Positions 6,883-16,260 of a DNA stretch of 39,167 bases are shown piece by piece. Under the pieces are notes generated by a model that saw only the letters and a program-made list of their open reading frames with translations, ran no database searches and was not told where the DNA came from. Numbering within the stretch: the stretch's first letter is position 1; every line of letters starts with the position of its first letter. Made by a program: the position numbers and the translations under genes. The DNA comes from Bacteroidales bacterium. Lineage in GTDB: Bacteria; Bacteroidota; Bacteroidia; Bacteroidales; WCHB1-69. The stretch is from assembly GCA_017506175.1 (NCBI GenBank), contig JAFVNW010000054.1:1-39167 (forward strand). Direction: 5' to 3'.

Positions 6883-9144
6883 ATGTATAAAATCCTTGAC
6901 CGCCAAGTGCTGGCAGAAGACACTTATTTGTTGGAGGTTCACGCGCCGCGCATTGCGAACGCCGCCCTGCCCGGACAGTTTCTCATCGTTAAAAAATCGG
7001 AGCATGCCGAGCGCATCCCGCTCACCATCAGCGATTACGACCGCCAAAAAGGCAGTGTTATCATCGTTTTCAAGAAAATCGGCAAATCCACTGGCGACCT
7101 CGCTGAAATGCAAGTCGGCGACACGATGTCCGACATTGTCGGTCCGCTCGGCCGCCCTTCTGAATTTGTGAACCTGACCCACGAAGAGCGTGCCAAGAAG
7201 CACTTTCTCTTCGTTGGCGGAGGCGTAGGCATCGCCCCCATCTACCCGCAAGTCAAATGGCTGCATGACGACGGCGTGGAAGTGGATGTCATCGTCGGCG
7301 TGAAAACCAAGTCGCTGCTCATTTACGAGAAGCAACTGCGTTCCGTCGCCAACCTCTACGTCACCACCGACGATGGCTCCTACGAAAACAAGGGCCTCGT
7401 CACCGATATGGTGCGCAAACTAGTGGCCGAGGGCAATCGATATGACGAGATTGTGGCCATCGGACCGCTCATCATGATGAAATTCGTGAATGCCACCGCC
7501 CAAGAACTCGGCATCCACTGCACCGTCAGCCTCAACGCGCTGATGGTAGATGGCACCGGCATGTGTGGGGCTTGCCGCGTGAGCATCGGCGGCAAAACGA
7601 AGTTCACCTGCGTGGACGGCCCCGAATTCGACGGTGCCCTCGTTGATTTCGCCGAAGCGATGAAGCGCCAAGCGATGTACAACAACATTGAAGGCCACAA
7701 GCAATTAGAGGCCGAGGAGAAGGCGGAGGGTCACCAATGCCATATCGGCGGCATCGTGGATGAAACCCGCGACAACAAAAAGCGCGTACCCGTGCCGGAG
7801 CAGGACCCGAAAGTAAGAGCCACCAACTTCAACGAGGTCTGCCTCGGCTATAGTGCGGAGGAGGCGATGGTGGAAGCCCAGCGTTGCCTGAACTGCAAGA
7901 AACCGATGTGCGTGCAGGGCTGCCCCGTCAATATCAACATCCCCGCCTTCATACATGAGGTGGCAGAGGGCAATTTCGACGAAGCCGCCCGCATCATCGC
8001 GCAGGATTCCGCCCTACCAGCAGTCTGCGGCCGCGTTTGCCCGCAGGAATCGCAGTGCGAGGGACAATGCGTGATGGGCAAGAAGTTCGAACCCATCGCC
8101 ATCGGCAAATTGGAACGCTTTGTAGGCGACTATTCCCGAAAGAATGGCATCGCACTTGAAAAACCCAAAGCCGACAAAGCTAAAGTGGCCATCATCGGCA
8201 GCGGCCCCGCGGGGCTGACCTGCGCTAAAGAGCTGTTGGTCAAGGGCTACCAAGTGACCATTTTCGAGGCGCTGCACGAACTGGGCGGAGTACTCGTCTA
8301 TGGTATCCCCTCCTTCCGTCTGCCGAAGGATGTGGTAAAACACGAAATCAGCCAGCTGCAAAAACTGGGCGCCAAGTTCGAAAAGGATGTCATCATCGGG
8401 CGCACCATCTCCATCGACGAGCTGATGGACAAGGAAAACTTCAAGGCCGTTTTCATCGGCACGGGTGCAGGACTTCCCAAGTTCATGAACATCCCTGGCG
8501 AAAACCTGTGCGGTGTGGTTTCCGCCAACGAATTTCTGACAAGAAACAATCTGCTTTTCGCCTATAAAGAGGGCTTCGACACCCCGAACTTCGTGGGACA
8601 CAAGGTGGCGGTGGTCGGTGGCGGCAATGTGGCGATGGATGCGGCGCGCACGGCTCTGCGCTTGGGTGCGAAGACGCACATCGTATATCGTCGTTCCGAA
8701 GCCGAGCTGCCGGCACGGGCCGAAGAGGTACACCACGCTAAAGAAGAGGGCATCCAGTTCCATCTCCTATGCAACCCTACGGAAATCCTTGGCGACGAAA
8801 ACGGTTGGGTGCGCGGCATGAAATGCGTGCGAATGGAACTCGGTGAACCCGACGCTTCCGGCCGCCGCAGTCCGGTAGAAATCCCAAACAGCGAATTCGA
8901 GTTGGATGTCGATATGGTGATTATGGCGCTGGGCACTTCCCCCAACCCGCTGATCGCCAACACCACGGAGGGTTTGCAGACCAACAAACGCCATTGCATC
9001 GAAGCGGATGAACAGGGCCAGACCTCCCGCCCAGGCATCTTCGCGGGCGGTGACGCAGTGAGTGGCGCCGCCACTGTCATTCTGGCGATGGGAGCCGGCA
9101 AGAAAGCGGCGAAATCAATTGACGAATACCTGAGCAATGATTGA
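6883..9144 (+). CDS. Fused NfnA-NfnB: NADH-dependent reduced ferredoxin:NADP+ oxidoreductase
   Basis: A single 753-aa chain combines two flavoproteins. Residues ~1-280 are the NfnA / PyrK-like part: an FAD domain, an NAD-binding GGGVGIAP loop, and a C-terminal [2Fe-2S] site (GMCGACRVSIGGKTKFTC). Residues ~310-753 are the NfnB / glutamate synthase small-subunit part: iron-sulfur cysteines in CLNCKKPMCVQGCP and CGRVCPQESQCEGQC, an FAD Rossmann motif (IIGSGPAGLTCAKELL), an NADPH motif (VVGGGNVAMDAARTALRLG) and the closing FAGGDAVSGAATVILAMGAGKKAA. In clostridia the separate subunits bifurcate electrons between NAD, NADP and ferredoxin. The fused gene is often annotated as 'dihydroorotate dehydrogenase B / glutamate synthase', but no large glutamate synthase gene is nearby, so the Nfn role is more likely. 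Cytoplasmic. Confidence 0.85.
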   Translation: MYKILDRQVLAEDTYLLEVHAPRIANAALPGQFLIVKKSEHAERIPLTISDYDRQKGSVIIVFKKIGKSTGDLAEMQVGDTMSDIVGPLGRPSEFVNLTHEERAKKHFLFVGGGVGIAPIYPQVKWLHDDGVEVDVIVGVKTKSLLIYEKQLRSVANLYVTTDDGSYENKGLVTDMVRKLVAEGNRYDEIVAIGPLIMMKFVNATAQELGIHCTVSLNALMVDGTGMCGACRVSIGGKTKFTCVDGPEFDGALVDFAEAMKRQAMYNNIEGHKQLEAEEKAEGHQCHIGGIVDETRDNKKRVPVPEQDPKVRATNFNEVCLGYSAEEAMVEAQRCLNCKKPMCVQGCPVNINIPAFIHEVAEGNFDEAARIIAQDSALPAVCGRVCPQESQCEGQCVMGKKFEPIAIGKLERFVGDYSRKNGIALEKPKADKAKVAIIGSGPAGLTCAKELLVKGYQVTIFEALHELGGVLVYGIPSFRLPKDVVKHEISQLQKLGAKFEKDVIIGRTISIDELMDKENFKAVFIGTGAGLPKFMNIPGENLCGVVSANEFLTRNNLLFAYKEGFDTPNFVGHKVAVVGGGNVAMDAARTALRLGAKTHIVYRRSEAELPARAEEVHHAKEEGIQFHLLCNPTEILGDENGWVRGMKCVRMELGEPDASGRRSPVEIPNSEFELDVDMVIMALGTSPNPLIANTTEGLQTNKRHCIEADEQGQTSRPGIFAGGDAVSGAATVILAMGAGKKAAKSIDEYLSND

Positions 9145-9147
9145 TCA

Positions 9148-10734
9148 ATGAATAAGTGTTTTTTCTTCCTTCTGATGCTCCCTGTGCTGGTCTTTGGGTG
9201 CAAAGACAATGCAACCGAGCTGGATTCGAATGTGCCCAAGGAGGAGGGAAAAACGGCTCCGCTGATTGACTCGAGTGCCATTCCACTGCCAGACACGATG
9301 TACGCATCGGTGGCGGAGTTGGAGTACAGCGTTACGATTTTCGATTCCATAACTTCCGGTGAATTAGAGGATTTTGTCAATTCATACGGACACACGGACG
9401 GCATTCTCACCTTCCGTGGCGGTCCGTTGCGCGACGCCTCCTTCGTAGGAAAAGTCACAGGCATTCCCGACACCATCCTCAAGGAGTGGGTTTTCAAAAC
9501 CGATTACGACAAGCGACACACGAAGTACGGAACATGGGGCGGCGGCACCGGCTGGACTGGACAGCCCCTCTATGTCTGCTGGCCCGACAGCTGCATGGAC
9601 AAGTTCCACCGCAATTCCAAACATCTAACAAAAAACTTTTCCAAAGAGGAAATTCTGGTCGGCTCATTGGATGGACGCATCTACTTCATTGATTATCAAT
9701 CAGGTAAAATGTCACGCGACAGCTTCAACACCCAAAATCCCATCAAAGGGACGATGTCGCTCGACCCATCTCTGAACGGGAATCTGTATGTTGGGCAGGG
9801 GATTCCCGCCACGCAACCATTCGGCTTTTTCGTTTTCAACCTCTTCACCCATCAGAATACTCAATTTTTCGGTTACGACAAAAACTCGTGGAAACACTGG
9901 GACGCCAACGATGCGTCGGCCATCCGCTGCGGGCGGTTTTTGTTCAGAAACAGCGAAAACGGAACGGTTTACAAGTACTTAATCAAGGAAAACGGAGCGT
10001 TGACTTTGCATTCCACTATGCGCTATCGCATCAAAGGCTTTAGCACACCTGGAATGGAGGCCTCACTCGCCATCTACAAAAACTATGGCTATCTAACTGA
10101 CAATCACGGACATATCATCTGTTTCAATTTAAACACATTGAAGCCGGTGTGGCACTATTTCAACCACGACGACAGCGACGCAACTCCGGTGATCGACTTG
10201 GAGGAGGGGCAGCCTTATGTGTATAGCGGTTGCGAGGTGGACCGGCGAGGCGATTCCGCGACCAGCCATATTGTGAAGCTGAACGCGCTCAACGGAGATT
10301 TGGTGTGGGAGCAACCCCTGCCGGCCAAGCGGGCCCATTATCACGGACAGACCTTCGACGGAGGCGTCTATGGAACTCCCCTACTGGGACAAGGCGATTG
10401 TAAAGATTTGATTTTCATCAACTTCGTTAACAATCTCAAGCCGATGGCGGGTGAGTTCATGGCTTTGAAAAAGAGCACGGGAGAGGTGGTCTATCGCATT
10501 CCATTGAAACATTATCCATGGTCATCACCGATATGTCTGCTCAATGAAAAAGAGAAGATGTTCGTGTTCACCGGCGACACGTGGGGCTATGCCTATCTGA
10601 TTGATGCAAAGGCGGGGAAAATCACTTTTTCCAAACACATAGGCAACAATTTCGAATCTTCTCCGATAATAATAGACAATCACGTGGTGGTGGGCTCGCG
10701 AGGACAAGAAATTTACAAATTGAAAATCGAATAA
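9148..10734 (+). CDS. Lipoprotein with PQQ-type beta-propeller (BamB-like fold)
   Basis: The gene starts 3 bases after the Nfn stop codon, so it is probably co-transcribed. The N-terminus MNKCFFFLLMLPVLVFGCKDN is a lipoprotein signal with the lipobox VFGC (Cys18). The remaining ~500 residues contain blades of the type 'hydrophobic strand-D-x-x-x-G-x-hydrophobic-W' such as LKPVWHYFNHDD, VKLNALNGDLVWEQPLP and LIDAKAGKITFSKHIGNNFESSPIIIDNHVVVG, i.e. a PQQ-like or pyrrolo-quinoline-type propeller. No catalytic residues of quinoprotein dehydrogenases are evident. Similar folds act as protein scaffolds (BamB) or binding proteins; the partner here is unknown. It is not obviously linked to the flavoprotein upstream other than by position. 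Confidence 0.7.
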   Translation: MNKCFFFLLMLPVLVFGCKDNATELDSNVPKEEGKTAPLIDSSAIPLPDTMYASVAELEYSVTIFDSITSGELEDFVNSYGHTDGILTFRGGPLRDASFVGKVTGIPDTILKEWVFKTDYDKRHTKYGTWGGGTGWTGQPLYVCWPDSCMDKFHRNSKHLTKNFSKEEILVGSLDGRIYFIDYQSGKMSRDSFNTQNPIKGTMSLDPSLNGNLYVGQGIPATQPFGFFVFNLFTHQNTQFFGYDKNSWKHWDANDASAIRCGRFLFRNSENGTVYKYLIKENGALTLHSTMRYRIKGFSTPGMEASLAIYKNYGYLTDNHGHIICFNLNTLKPVWHYFNHDDSDATPVIDLEEGQPYVYSGCEVDRRGDSATSHIVKLNALNGDLVWEQPLPAKRAHYHGQTFDGGVYGTPLLGQGDCKDLIFINFVNNLKPMAGEFMALKKSTGEVVYRIPLKHYPWSSPICLLNEKEKMFVFTGDTWGYAYLIDAKAGKITFSKHIGNNFESSPIIIDNHVVVGSRGQEIYKLKIE

Positions 10735-10767
10735 TGATTCATTGAATCGTGAATAAAAAAATCAAAT

Positions 10768-11763
10768 ATGAAAAAGATTCTGTTTCTACTATTGCTAATT
10801 TCTCCGATTATAGGATTTGCTCAGACATTGAAAAGTTTTAGGAACACTGTTTCCGACGGATATAATTTCTGGTTATACACGCCGCCGGGCTACGATTCCA
10901 CGGTTAATGACAAGCCGATCGTATTGTTTTTGCATGGGGCGAGTCTGTGTGGCAACGACTTGAACCAGGTGCGCCGTTATGGCACGATTAATGCGCTGGA
11001 GCGCGGGCGCAAGGTGGATGCGGTGGTGATTGCGCCGCAAAATCCGGGTGGCTCGTGGCAACCCGACAAGTTGATGAACGTAGTGAAATGGGTGGAGGAA
11101 CATTATGCCGGCGACACCAACCGGTTTTACGTGCTGGGCATGAGCATGGGCGGCTACGGTACTTTCAACTTCACAGCAGCGTACCCCGACAAAGTGGCGG
11201 CGGCGATGGCCTTGTGCGGTGGGGCTCACCTCTCCTCCTATTGCAGTCTGACAAAAGTGCCGCTTTGGATCATGCACGGCACCGCCGATAAGGCAGTCAG
11301 CTTCTCGGAATCGCAGAAAATCGTCAATGGGATGATTGCGTGCGGTGACACTTCGCGACTGATTTTCACCAAATTGCCTGGAATGAACCACTCCCAACTC
11401 GCACAAATCTTCTACTTGGACGAGACGTATGACTGGCTTTTCAAACACTCGCTCACCGATTCCGCGCGCACCGTCAATCGCGACTATGTCATCAATCGCG
11501 AAGTGATGGGCAAGGCCTACCAGAACCTGACGCGCGAAAACATCCCCATCCTCAACGGCTCCACCGGCAAAGTGGTGACCTCTACCAACTCTTCCTCCCC
11601 TTCCCAATCCTCCGCCTCTAAAAAGTACCACACCGTCAAAAAAGGCGACACGCTCAGCCAAATCGCCCGAAAATACCACACCACCGTCGCCAAATTGTGC
11701 AAACTCAACCATATCAAGGAAACGACAATCTTGTCGATTGGACGGAAGTTGAGAGTGAGGTGA
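10768..11763 (+). CDS. Exported alpha/beta-hydrolase (esterase) with C-terminal LysM domain
   Basis: The signal peptide MKKILFLLLLISPIIGFAQ is followed by an alpha/beta-hydrolase of the feruloyl esterase / poly-hydroxybutyrate depolymerase or dienelactone type: LYTPPGYD, VLFLHGASLCG (oxyanion region), nucleophile Ser126 in GMSMGGYG, Asp174 in HGTADKAV and His208 in GMNHSQ. The triad is complete, so activity is likely. A Ser/Thr-rich linker (~270-285) leads to a single LysM motif at 287-331 (YHTVKKGDTLSQIARKY ... GRKLRVR), which binds N-acetylglucosamine glycans such as peptidoglycan or chitin. The pairing suggests an envelope-bound or chitin-targeted esterase. It lies 33 bp after the propeller lipoprotein gene and may share its transcript. 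The substrate cannot be named. Confidence 0.82.
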   Translation: MKKILFLLLLISPIIGFAQTLKSFRNTVSDGYNFWLYTPPGYDSTVNDKPIVLFLHGASLCGNDLNQVRRYGTINALERGRKVDAVVIAPQNPGGSWQPDKLMNVVKWVEEHYAGDTNRFYVLGMSMGGYGTFNFTAAYPDKVAAAMALCGGAHLSSYCSLTKVPLWIMHGTADKAVSFSESQKIVNGMIACGDTSRLIFTKLPGMNHSQLAQIFYLDETYDWLFKHSLTDSARTVNRDYVINREVMGKAYQNLTRENIPILNGSTGKVVTSTNSSSPSQSSASKKYHTVKKGDTLSQIARKYHTTVAKLCKLNHIKETTILSIGRKLRVR

Positions 11764-11794
11764 TTATGAGATTGGAAATTCTAATTAAACAAGG

Positions 11795-12505
11795 GTGCAA
11801 GTAGCGACTGAAGGTATTGTACTGCATAAGACGAAGTATTCGGAATCGAGCGTGATCGCGCAGATTTTCACGCGGGAGGCCGGGGTGCAGAGTTTTATTG
11901 TAAAAGGCGCATTTTCCAAGAAAAACAAAGGCGTGCTTGCCCTACTCGAAAGCCTGTCGGTCGTTGAAATCAAATACGAAGACCGAAACCAGTCAATCAA
12001 GTTCTTGCAGGATATCAGTTTGGGTTATGCCTATTCGCTGATTCCCTTCGATATGGTGAGGCGAACGATTCTGATTTTTTACAACGAATTTATTTACAAG
12101 CTGTTAAGAGAATACCGCGCCGATGCCGCCCTGTTTGATTTCATCAAGAAAAGTCTGCTGGAATTGGACCGTCCTGACGCGGTGACGACCGACATTCACC
12201 TGCATTTTCTGGTTGATTTAGCCAAGATGATGGGTTTCGCTCCAACCGACAACTACTCGCCGTATAATTGTCATTTCTTCATCGATGAGGCCACCTTCAT
12301 CCACGACTATTTAGACAATCCGCTTTTCCTCAGTCAGGAAGCATCGGTTTATCTCAATCAACTGATGCACAAGGAAAATGAGGCCCCTATTCCGCCCAAG
12401 AGGGTGCGCAACGAACTGCTGGAAGGGCTCATTCTCTATTTTGAAAAGCACAACGAGCAAATCCGCAAAATCGACTCAGTGGCAATATTGGCTCAATTGA
12501 TGTAA
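11795..12505 (+). CDS. recO: DNA repair protein RecO
   Basis: A recombination mediator that helps RecR and RecF load RecA on SSB-coated single-stranded DNA. The start is a GTG giving MQVATEGIVLHKTKYSESSVIAQIFTREAG, the typical N-terminal OB-fold opening of RecO (residues 1-80: GAFSKKNKGVLALLESLSVVEIKYE). The helical C-terminal part (IFYNEFIYKLLREYRADAALFDFI, HFLVDLAKMMGFAP) follows. The zinc-finger cysteines of some RecO proteins are absent, as is usual in Bacteroidota. At 236 aa it has family length. It stands 31 bp after the hydrolase gene and about 105 bp before ileS, which has its own promoter. Confidence 0.88.
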   Translation: MQVATEGIVLHKTKYSESSVIAQIFTREAGVQSFIVKGAFSKKNKGVLALLESLSVVEIKYEDRNQSIKFLQDISLGYAYSLIPFDMVRRTILIFYNEFIYKLLREYRADAALFDFIKKSLLELDRPDAVTTDIHLHFLVDLAKMMGFAPTDNYSPYNCHFFIDEATFIHDYLDNPLFLSQEASVYLNQLMHKENEAPIPPKRVRNELLEGLILYFEKHNEQIRKIDSVAILAQLM

Positions 12506-12576
12506 GGTAGTGAAAGCCACTTCCCTCCTGCCAAAATAATAATCATTCCTCGTTAATGACCTATCATTATTTTTCG

Positions 12577-12584
12577 TAATTTTG
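12577..12584 (+). promoter_or_regulatory. -7 element TAATTTTG for ileS
   Basis: TAATTTTGCA lies 26 bases upstream of the ileS ATG and fits TAnnTTTG. I see no T-box-like leader in the 105-bp gap. Confidence 0.6.
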
Positions 12585-12610
12585 CACCTTGTTTTAAAAA
12601 CATAAAAAAA

Positions 12611-15600
12611 ATGGGTAAATATACTGAATATCGCGGACTTAACTTGTCGGAAATAGGCAAGGAAATACAGAAATACTGGGAAGACAATGACATTTTCGCG
12701 CAAAGTTTGAAAAATCGCGAGAATGCCGAGAGATTCATTTTCTTTGAAGGTCCGCCGTCAGCCAACGGCAAACCAGGCATCCACCACGTGATGGCCCGCT
12801 CCATCAAGGACATCGTGTGCCGTTACCAAACCCTGAAAGGAAAGTACGTAGGACGTAAGGGCGGTTGGGACACCCACGGTCTGCCCGTTGAACTCGGAGT
12901 GGAGAAAACCCTCGGCATCACCAAAGAGGACATCGGCAAGAAAATATCCGTTGAGGACTACAACAAAGCCTGCCGCAAAGAGGTGATGAAATTCAAAGAC
13001 ATCTGGGATGACATCACCAAGAAGATGGGCTACTGGGTGGACCTTGAAAACCCGTACATCACTTTCGACAACAAGTACATCGAAAGCGTATGGTATTTGC
13101 TTTCCGAACTTTACAAGAAAGGCCTTCTTTACAAGGGCTACACCATCCAACCCTACTCTCCCGCCGCTGGCACAGGCCTCAGTTCCCACGAGCTCAACCT
13201 GCCCGGCTGCTACCGCGATGTGAAGGACACCACCGCCATCGGTCAGTTCAAAGTGATGAAAGACCAGAAACTGAGCGCCGACTTCCAACAGTTCATCGGC
13301 AGCGAAACCGTGCCCGACAACCTCTACTTCCTCGCTTGGACCACCACCCCGTGGACACTGCCCTCCAACACCGCCCTCGCCGTCGGCCCGAAAATCGAGT
13401 ACGTGCTCGTGGAAACCTTCAACCCCTACAGCGGCGACCTCATTCGCGTGATTATGGCCAAACCACTGGTTAACACGCTGTTCCCCGAAAAGAACAAAGA
13501 ACTCGCCTTCGAAGATTACAAGCCAGGCGACAAACATATCCCCTTCCGCATCCTTGGCGAAACCATCGGCACCAAGCTCGTCGGCGTGAAATACGAACAA
13601 CTGATTCCCTTTATGAGCGTGGACGGCAAGGCTTTTGAGGTAATCCCAGGCGATTACGTCACCACCGAAGATGGTACCGGCATCGTTCACATCGCACCGA
13701 CCTTCGGTGCAGACGACAAGCGCGTGGCCGCCGACGCCGGCATCGCCCCGATGATCCTCGTTGACAAAGCCGGCAACAACCAGCCGATGGTGGATAAAAC
13801 CGGCAAGTTCTTCCTCATTGAGGATTTGGACGAAACGTTTGTAAAACAACACGTTAATCGCGACCTGTACGACAAGTTCGCCGGTCGTTTCGTTAAACCC
13901 GACTACGAACCCGACGACAATCACGCCCCCGAAACCCTCGACGTGGAGCTCTGCATGTGGCTGAAAGCCGAGCACAAGGTTTTCAAAATCGAAAAGCACG
14001 TACACAACTACCCGCACTGCTGGCGAACCGACAAGCCCATCCTCTACTATCCGCTGGATTCGTGGTTCATCAAGAGCACGGCAGTGAAAGACAGAATGAT
14101 TGCGCTCAACCAGACCATCCAATGGAAACCCGCCGCCACCGGCAGCGGACGTTTCGGCAACTGGCTGGAAAACCTCGTCGATTGGAACCTCTCCCGCTCC
14201 CGCTTCTGGGGCACACCGCTCCCGATTTGGACGACGGAAGACCGCAAAGAACAAATCTGCATCGGCTCTATCGAACAGTTAATCAAGGAGATAGACAAAG
14301 CTGTTGCAGCAGGCATCATGAAAGAGAACCCGTACAAATCGTTCGTTCCCGGCAATTTCAGTAAGGAGAACTACGACAAAATCGACCTGCATAGGCCCTA
14401 CGTGGACGAAATCCACCTCGTTTCCCCGTCGGGCCAGAAGATGACCCGCGAGAGCGACCTGATTGACGTGTGGTTTGATTCCGGCGCCATGCCCTATTGC
14501 CAATGGCATTATCCTTTTGAAAACCAAGACGTTTTCAAGAACAACTTCCCCGCCGACTTCATTGCGGAGGGCGTTGACCAAACACGCGGGTGGTTCTTCA
14601 CCCTGCACGCCATCGCCACCATGATTTTCGACTCCGTAGCTTATAAAGCCGTGGTTTCCAACGGGTTGGTTCTTGATAAAAACGGCAACAAGATGTCGAA
14701 GCGGTTGGGCAATGCGGTGGATCCGTTTGAAACGATTGAGAAGTACGGTCCCGATGCCACCCGTTGGTACATGATTACCAACGCGATGCCATGGGACAAC
14801 CTGAAGTTCGACACCGCCGGCATCGCCGAAGTGCAGCGCAAATTCTTCGGGACCCTGTACAACACATACAACTTCTTCGCAATGTACGCCAACATCGATG
14901 GGTTCACCTACAGTGAGACGGACATTCCGAGCGAAAAACGTCCCGAAATCGACCGCTGGATTCTCTCAGAACTGAATACGTTGGTGCAACATTGCGACGA
15001 AAACTACGCCGGCTTCGAGCCCACACGCGCCGGCCGCGAGATTCAGGACTTCGTCAACGAATACCTGAGCAACTGGTACGTAAGACTTTGCCGCCGCAGA
15101 TTCTGGAAAGGCACCTACTCCGCCGACAACACTGACAAAATTTCCGCTTACCAGACACTTTACACCTGCTTGGAAACCATCGCCAAACTGGCGTCTCCGA
15201 TTGCACCATTCTTCATGGACAAGATGTTTATGGATTTGAACCGCATCACGAAGCGCGAAAATGTGATTTCCGTTCATCTTTCCGACTTCCCGAAAGTTCA
15301 TACCGAGCTGATTGACAAGTCGTTGGAAGAGAGAATGCAGTTGGCGCAGCAGATTTCATCCATGATTCTTTCCTTGAGAAAGAAGTCGAACCTGCGCGTG
15401 CGCCAGCCGCTGAGCAAAATCATGATTCCAGTGGTGGAAAGCTCCAACCTGAAAGAGCAGATTGAGAAAGTGAAACACCTGATTCTGCACGAAGTGAATG
15501 TGAAAGACATTGAGTTCGTCTCCGACAGTGCCGGCATTTTCGTGAAGCGTATCAAGCCCGATTTCAAGAAGTTGGGGCCGAAATACGGCAAGATGATGAA

Positions 15601-16069
15601 GCAGGTTGCCGCCGCCATCACAGGATTGAGCCAAGAGGAAATCCGCAAAATCGAAGCCGATGGGAACATCGTTTTGGACATTGACAATCAAGAGGTCAAT
15701 GTGGATGTCACCGATGTGGAAATCATCGCCGAGGACATTCCGGGTTGGGTGGTCGCAAACCAAGGTGCAGTGACCGTGGCTCTCGACATCGTGCTGAGCG
15801 ACGAGCTGATGAACGAAGGTTTCGCCCGCGAGATGGTGAACCGAATCCAGAACTACCGCAAGGACTCCCAACTGGATGTGGTGGATACGATTTCCGTTGT
15901 GGTGGAGAGCAACCCCAAGTTGGACAAGGCCTTCACTGACTTTGCCGAGTACATCAAAGCGGAGACGTTGTGCACCGACTTTGCCATCAAACCGGCCATT
16001 GACGGCGAGAAAATTCCGTTTGAAATCACCGACGACATCACTGTGAATGTTTGGATTAAGAAGAATTAA
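12611..16069 (+). CDS. ileS: Isoleucyl-tRNA synthetase, IleRS2-like, with GIHH in place of the HxGH signature
   Basis: Class I synthetase (1152 aa) charging tRNA-Ile. The first signature reads PPSANGKPGIHHVMAR: aligned after the invariant PPxANG, residues 56-59 are Gly-Ile-His-His where HIGH is usual, so the first His and the Gly are exchanged. The editing CP1 domain carries the Thr-rich peptide AWTTTPWTLPSNTALAVG and GTGIVHIAPTFGADD. The second signature KMSKR is at 694-698 (DKNGNKMSKRLGN). An anticodon-binding helical domain (SNWYVRLCRRRFWK) and a long C-terminal extension lacking an obvious zinc finger complete it, as in IleRS2 (eukaryote-like) enzymes, which are naturally less sensitive to mupirocin. 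Exchange of HxGH to GxHH has been described in some IleRS2 proteins and linked to very strong resistance; that inference applies here only by motif. Confidence 0.95.
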   Translation: MGKYTEYRGLNLSEIGKEIQKYWEDNDIFAQSLKNRENAERFIFFEGPPSANGKPGIHHVMARSIKDIVCRYQTLKGKYVGRKGGWDTHGLPVELGVEKTLGITKEDIGKKISVEDYNKACRKEVMKFKDIWDDITKKMGYWVDLENPYITFDNKYIESVWYLLSELYKKGLLYKGYTIQPYSPAAGTGLSSHELNLPGCYRDVKDTTAIGQFKVMKDQKLSADFQQFIGSETVPDNLYFLAWTTTPWTLPSNTALAVGPKIEYVLVETFNPYSGDLIRVIMAKPLVNTLFPEKNKELAFEDYKPGDKHIPFRILGETIGTKLVGVKYEQLIPFMSVDGKAFEVIPGDYVTTEDGTGIVHIAPTFGADDKRVAADAGIAPMILVDKAGNNQPMVDKTGKFFLIEDLDETFVKQHVNRDLYDKFAGRFVKPDYEPDDNHAPETLDVELCMWLKAEHKVFKIEKHVHNYPHCWRTDKPILYYPLDSWFIKSTAVKDRMIALNQTIQWKPAATGSGRFGNWLENLVDWNLSRSRFWGTPLPIWTTEDRKEQICIGSIEQLIKEIDKAVAAGIMKENPYKSFVPGNFSKENYDKIDLHRPYVDEIHLVSPSGQKMTRESDLIDVWFDSGAMPYCQWHYPFENQDVFKNNFPADFIAEGVDQTRGWFFTLHAIATMIFDSVAYKAVVSNGLVLDKNGNKMSKRLGNAVDPFETIEKYGPDATRWYMITNAMPWDNLKFDTAGIAEVQRKFFGTLYNTYNFFAMYANIDGFTYSETDIPSEKRPEIDRWILSELNTLVQHCDENYAGFEPTRAGREIQDFVNEYLSNWYVRLCRRRFWKGTYSADNTDKISAYQTLYTCLETIAKLASPIAPFFMDKMFMDLNRITKRENVISVHLSDFPKVHTELIDKSLEERMQLAQQISSMILSLRKKSNLRVRQPLSKIMIPVVESSNLKEQIEKVKHLILHEVNVKDIEFVSDSAGIFVKRIKPDFKKLGPKYGKMMKQVAAAITGLSQEEIRKIEADGNIVLDIDNQEVNVDVTDVEIIAEDIPGWVVANQGAVTVALDIVLSDELMNEGFAREMVNRIQNYRKDSQLDVVDTISVVVESNPKLDKAFTDFAEYIKAETLCTDFAIKPAIDGEKIPFEITDDITVNVWIKKN

Positions 16070-16209
16070 CAACTTGATGGCAATTTTAGGAACGAAGAGG
16101 AACATGAACTCATTTTTCGTAATTTAAGCATCATTAATGCATGAAATCAAATAAAAACTCTTTTAACAAATATTTAATTTTAAAAGAAAAAAGATATTGA
16201 TATTTGTAG

Positions 16210-16217
16210 TACTTTTG
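16210..16217 (+). promoter_or_regulatory. -7 element TACTTTTG for the YD-like lipoprotein gene
   Basis: TACTTTTGCAG lies 43 bases before the ATG at 16261 within a very AT-rich 190-bp gap, which otherwise shows nothing recognisable. Confidence 0.6.
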
Positions 16218-16260
16218 CAGCCGTAAGATAACGTAATTATTAACCAATTTAATTCAAATC

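Noticed and set aside
12758-14254. 498-codon open frame on the minus strand opposite ileS
   Set aside because: It is the antisense of a strongly coding, GC-balanced gene; the translation has no recognisable motif and a skewed composition rich in Val, Phe and Gly.
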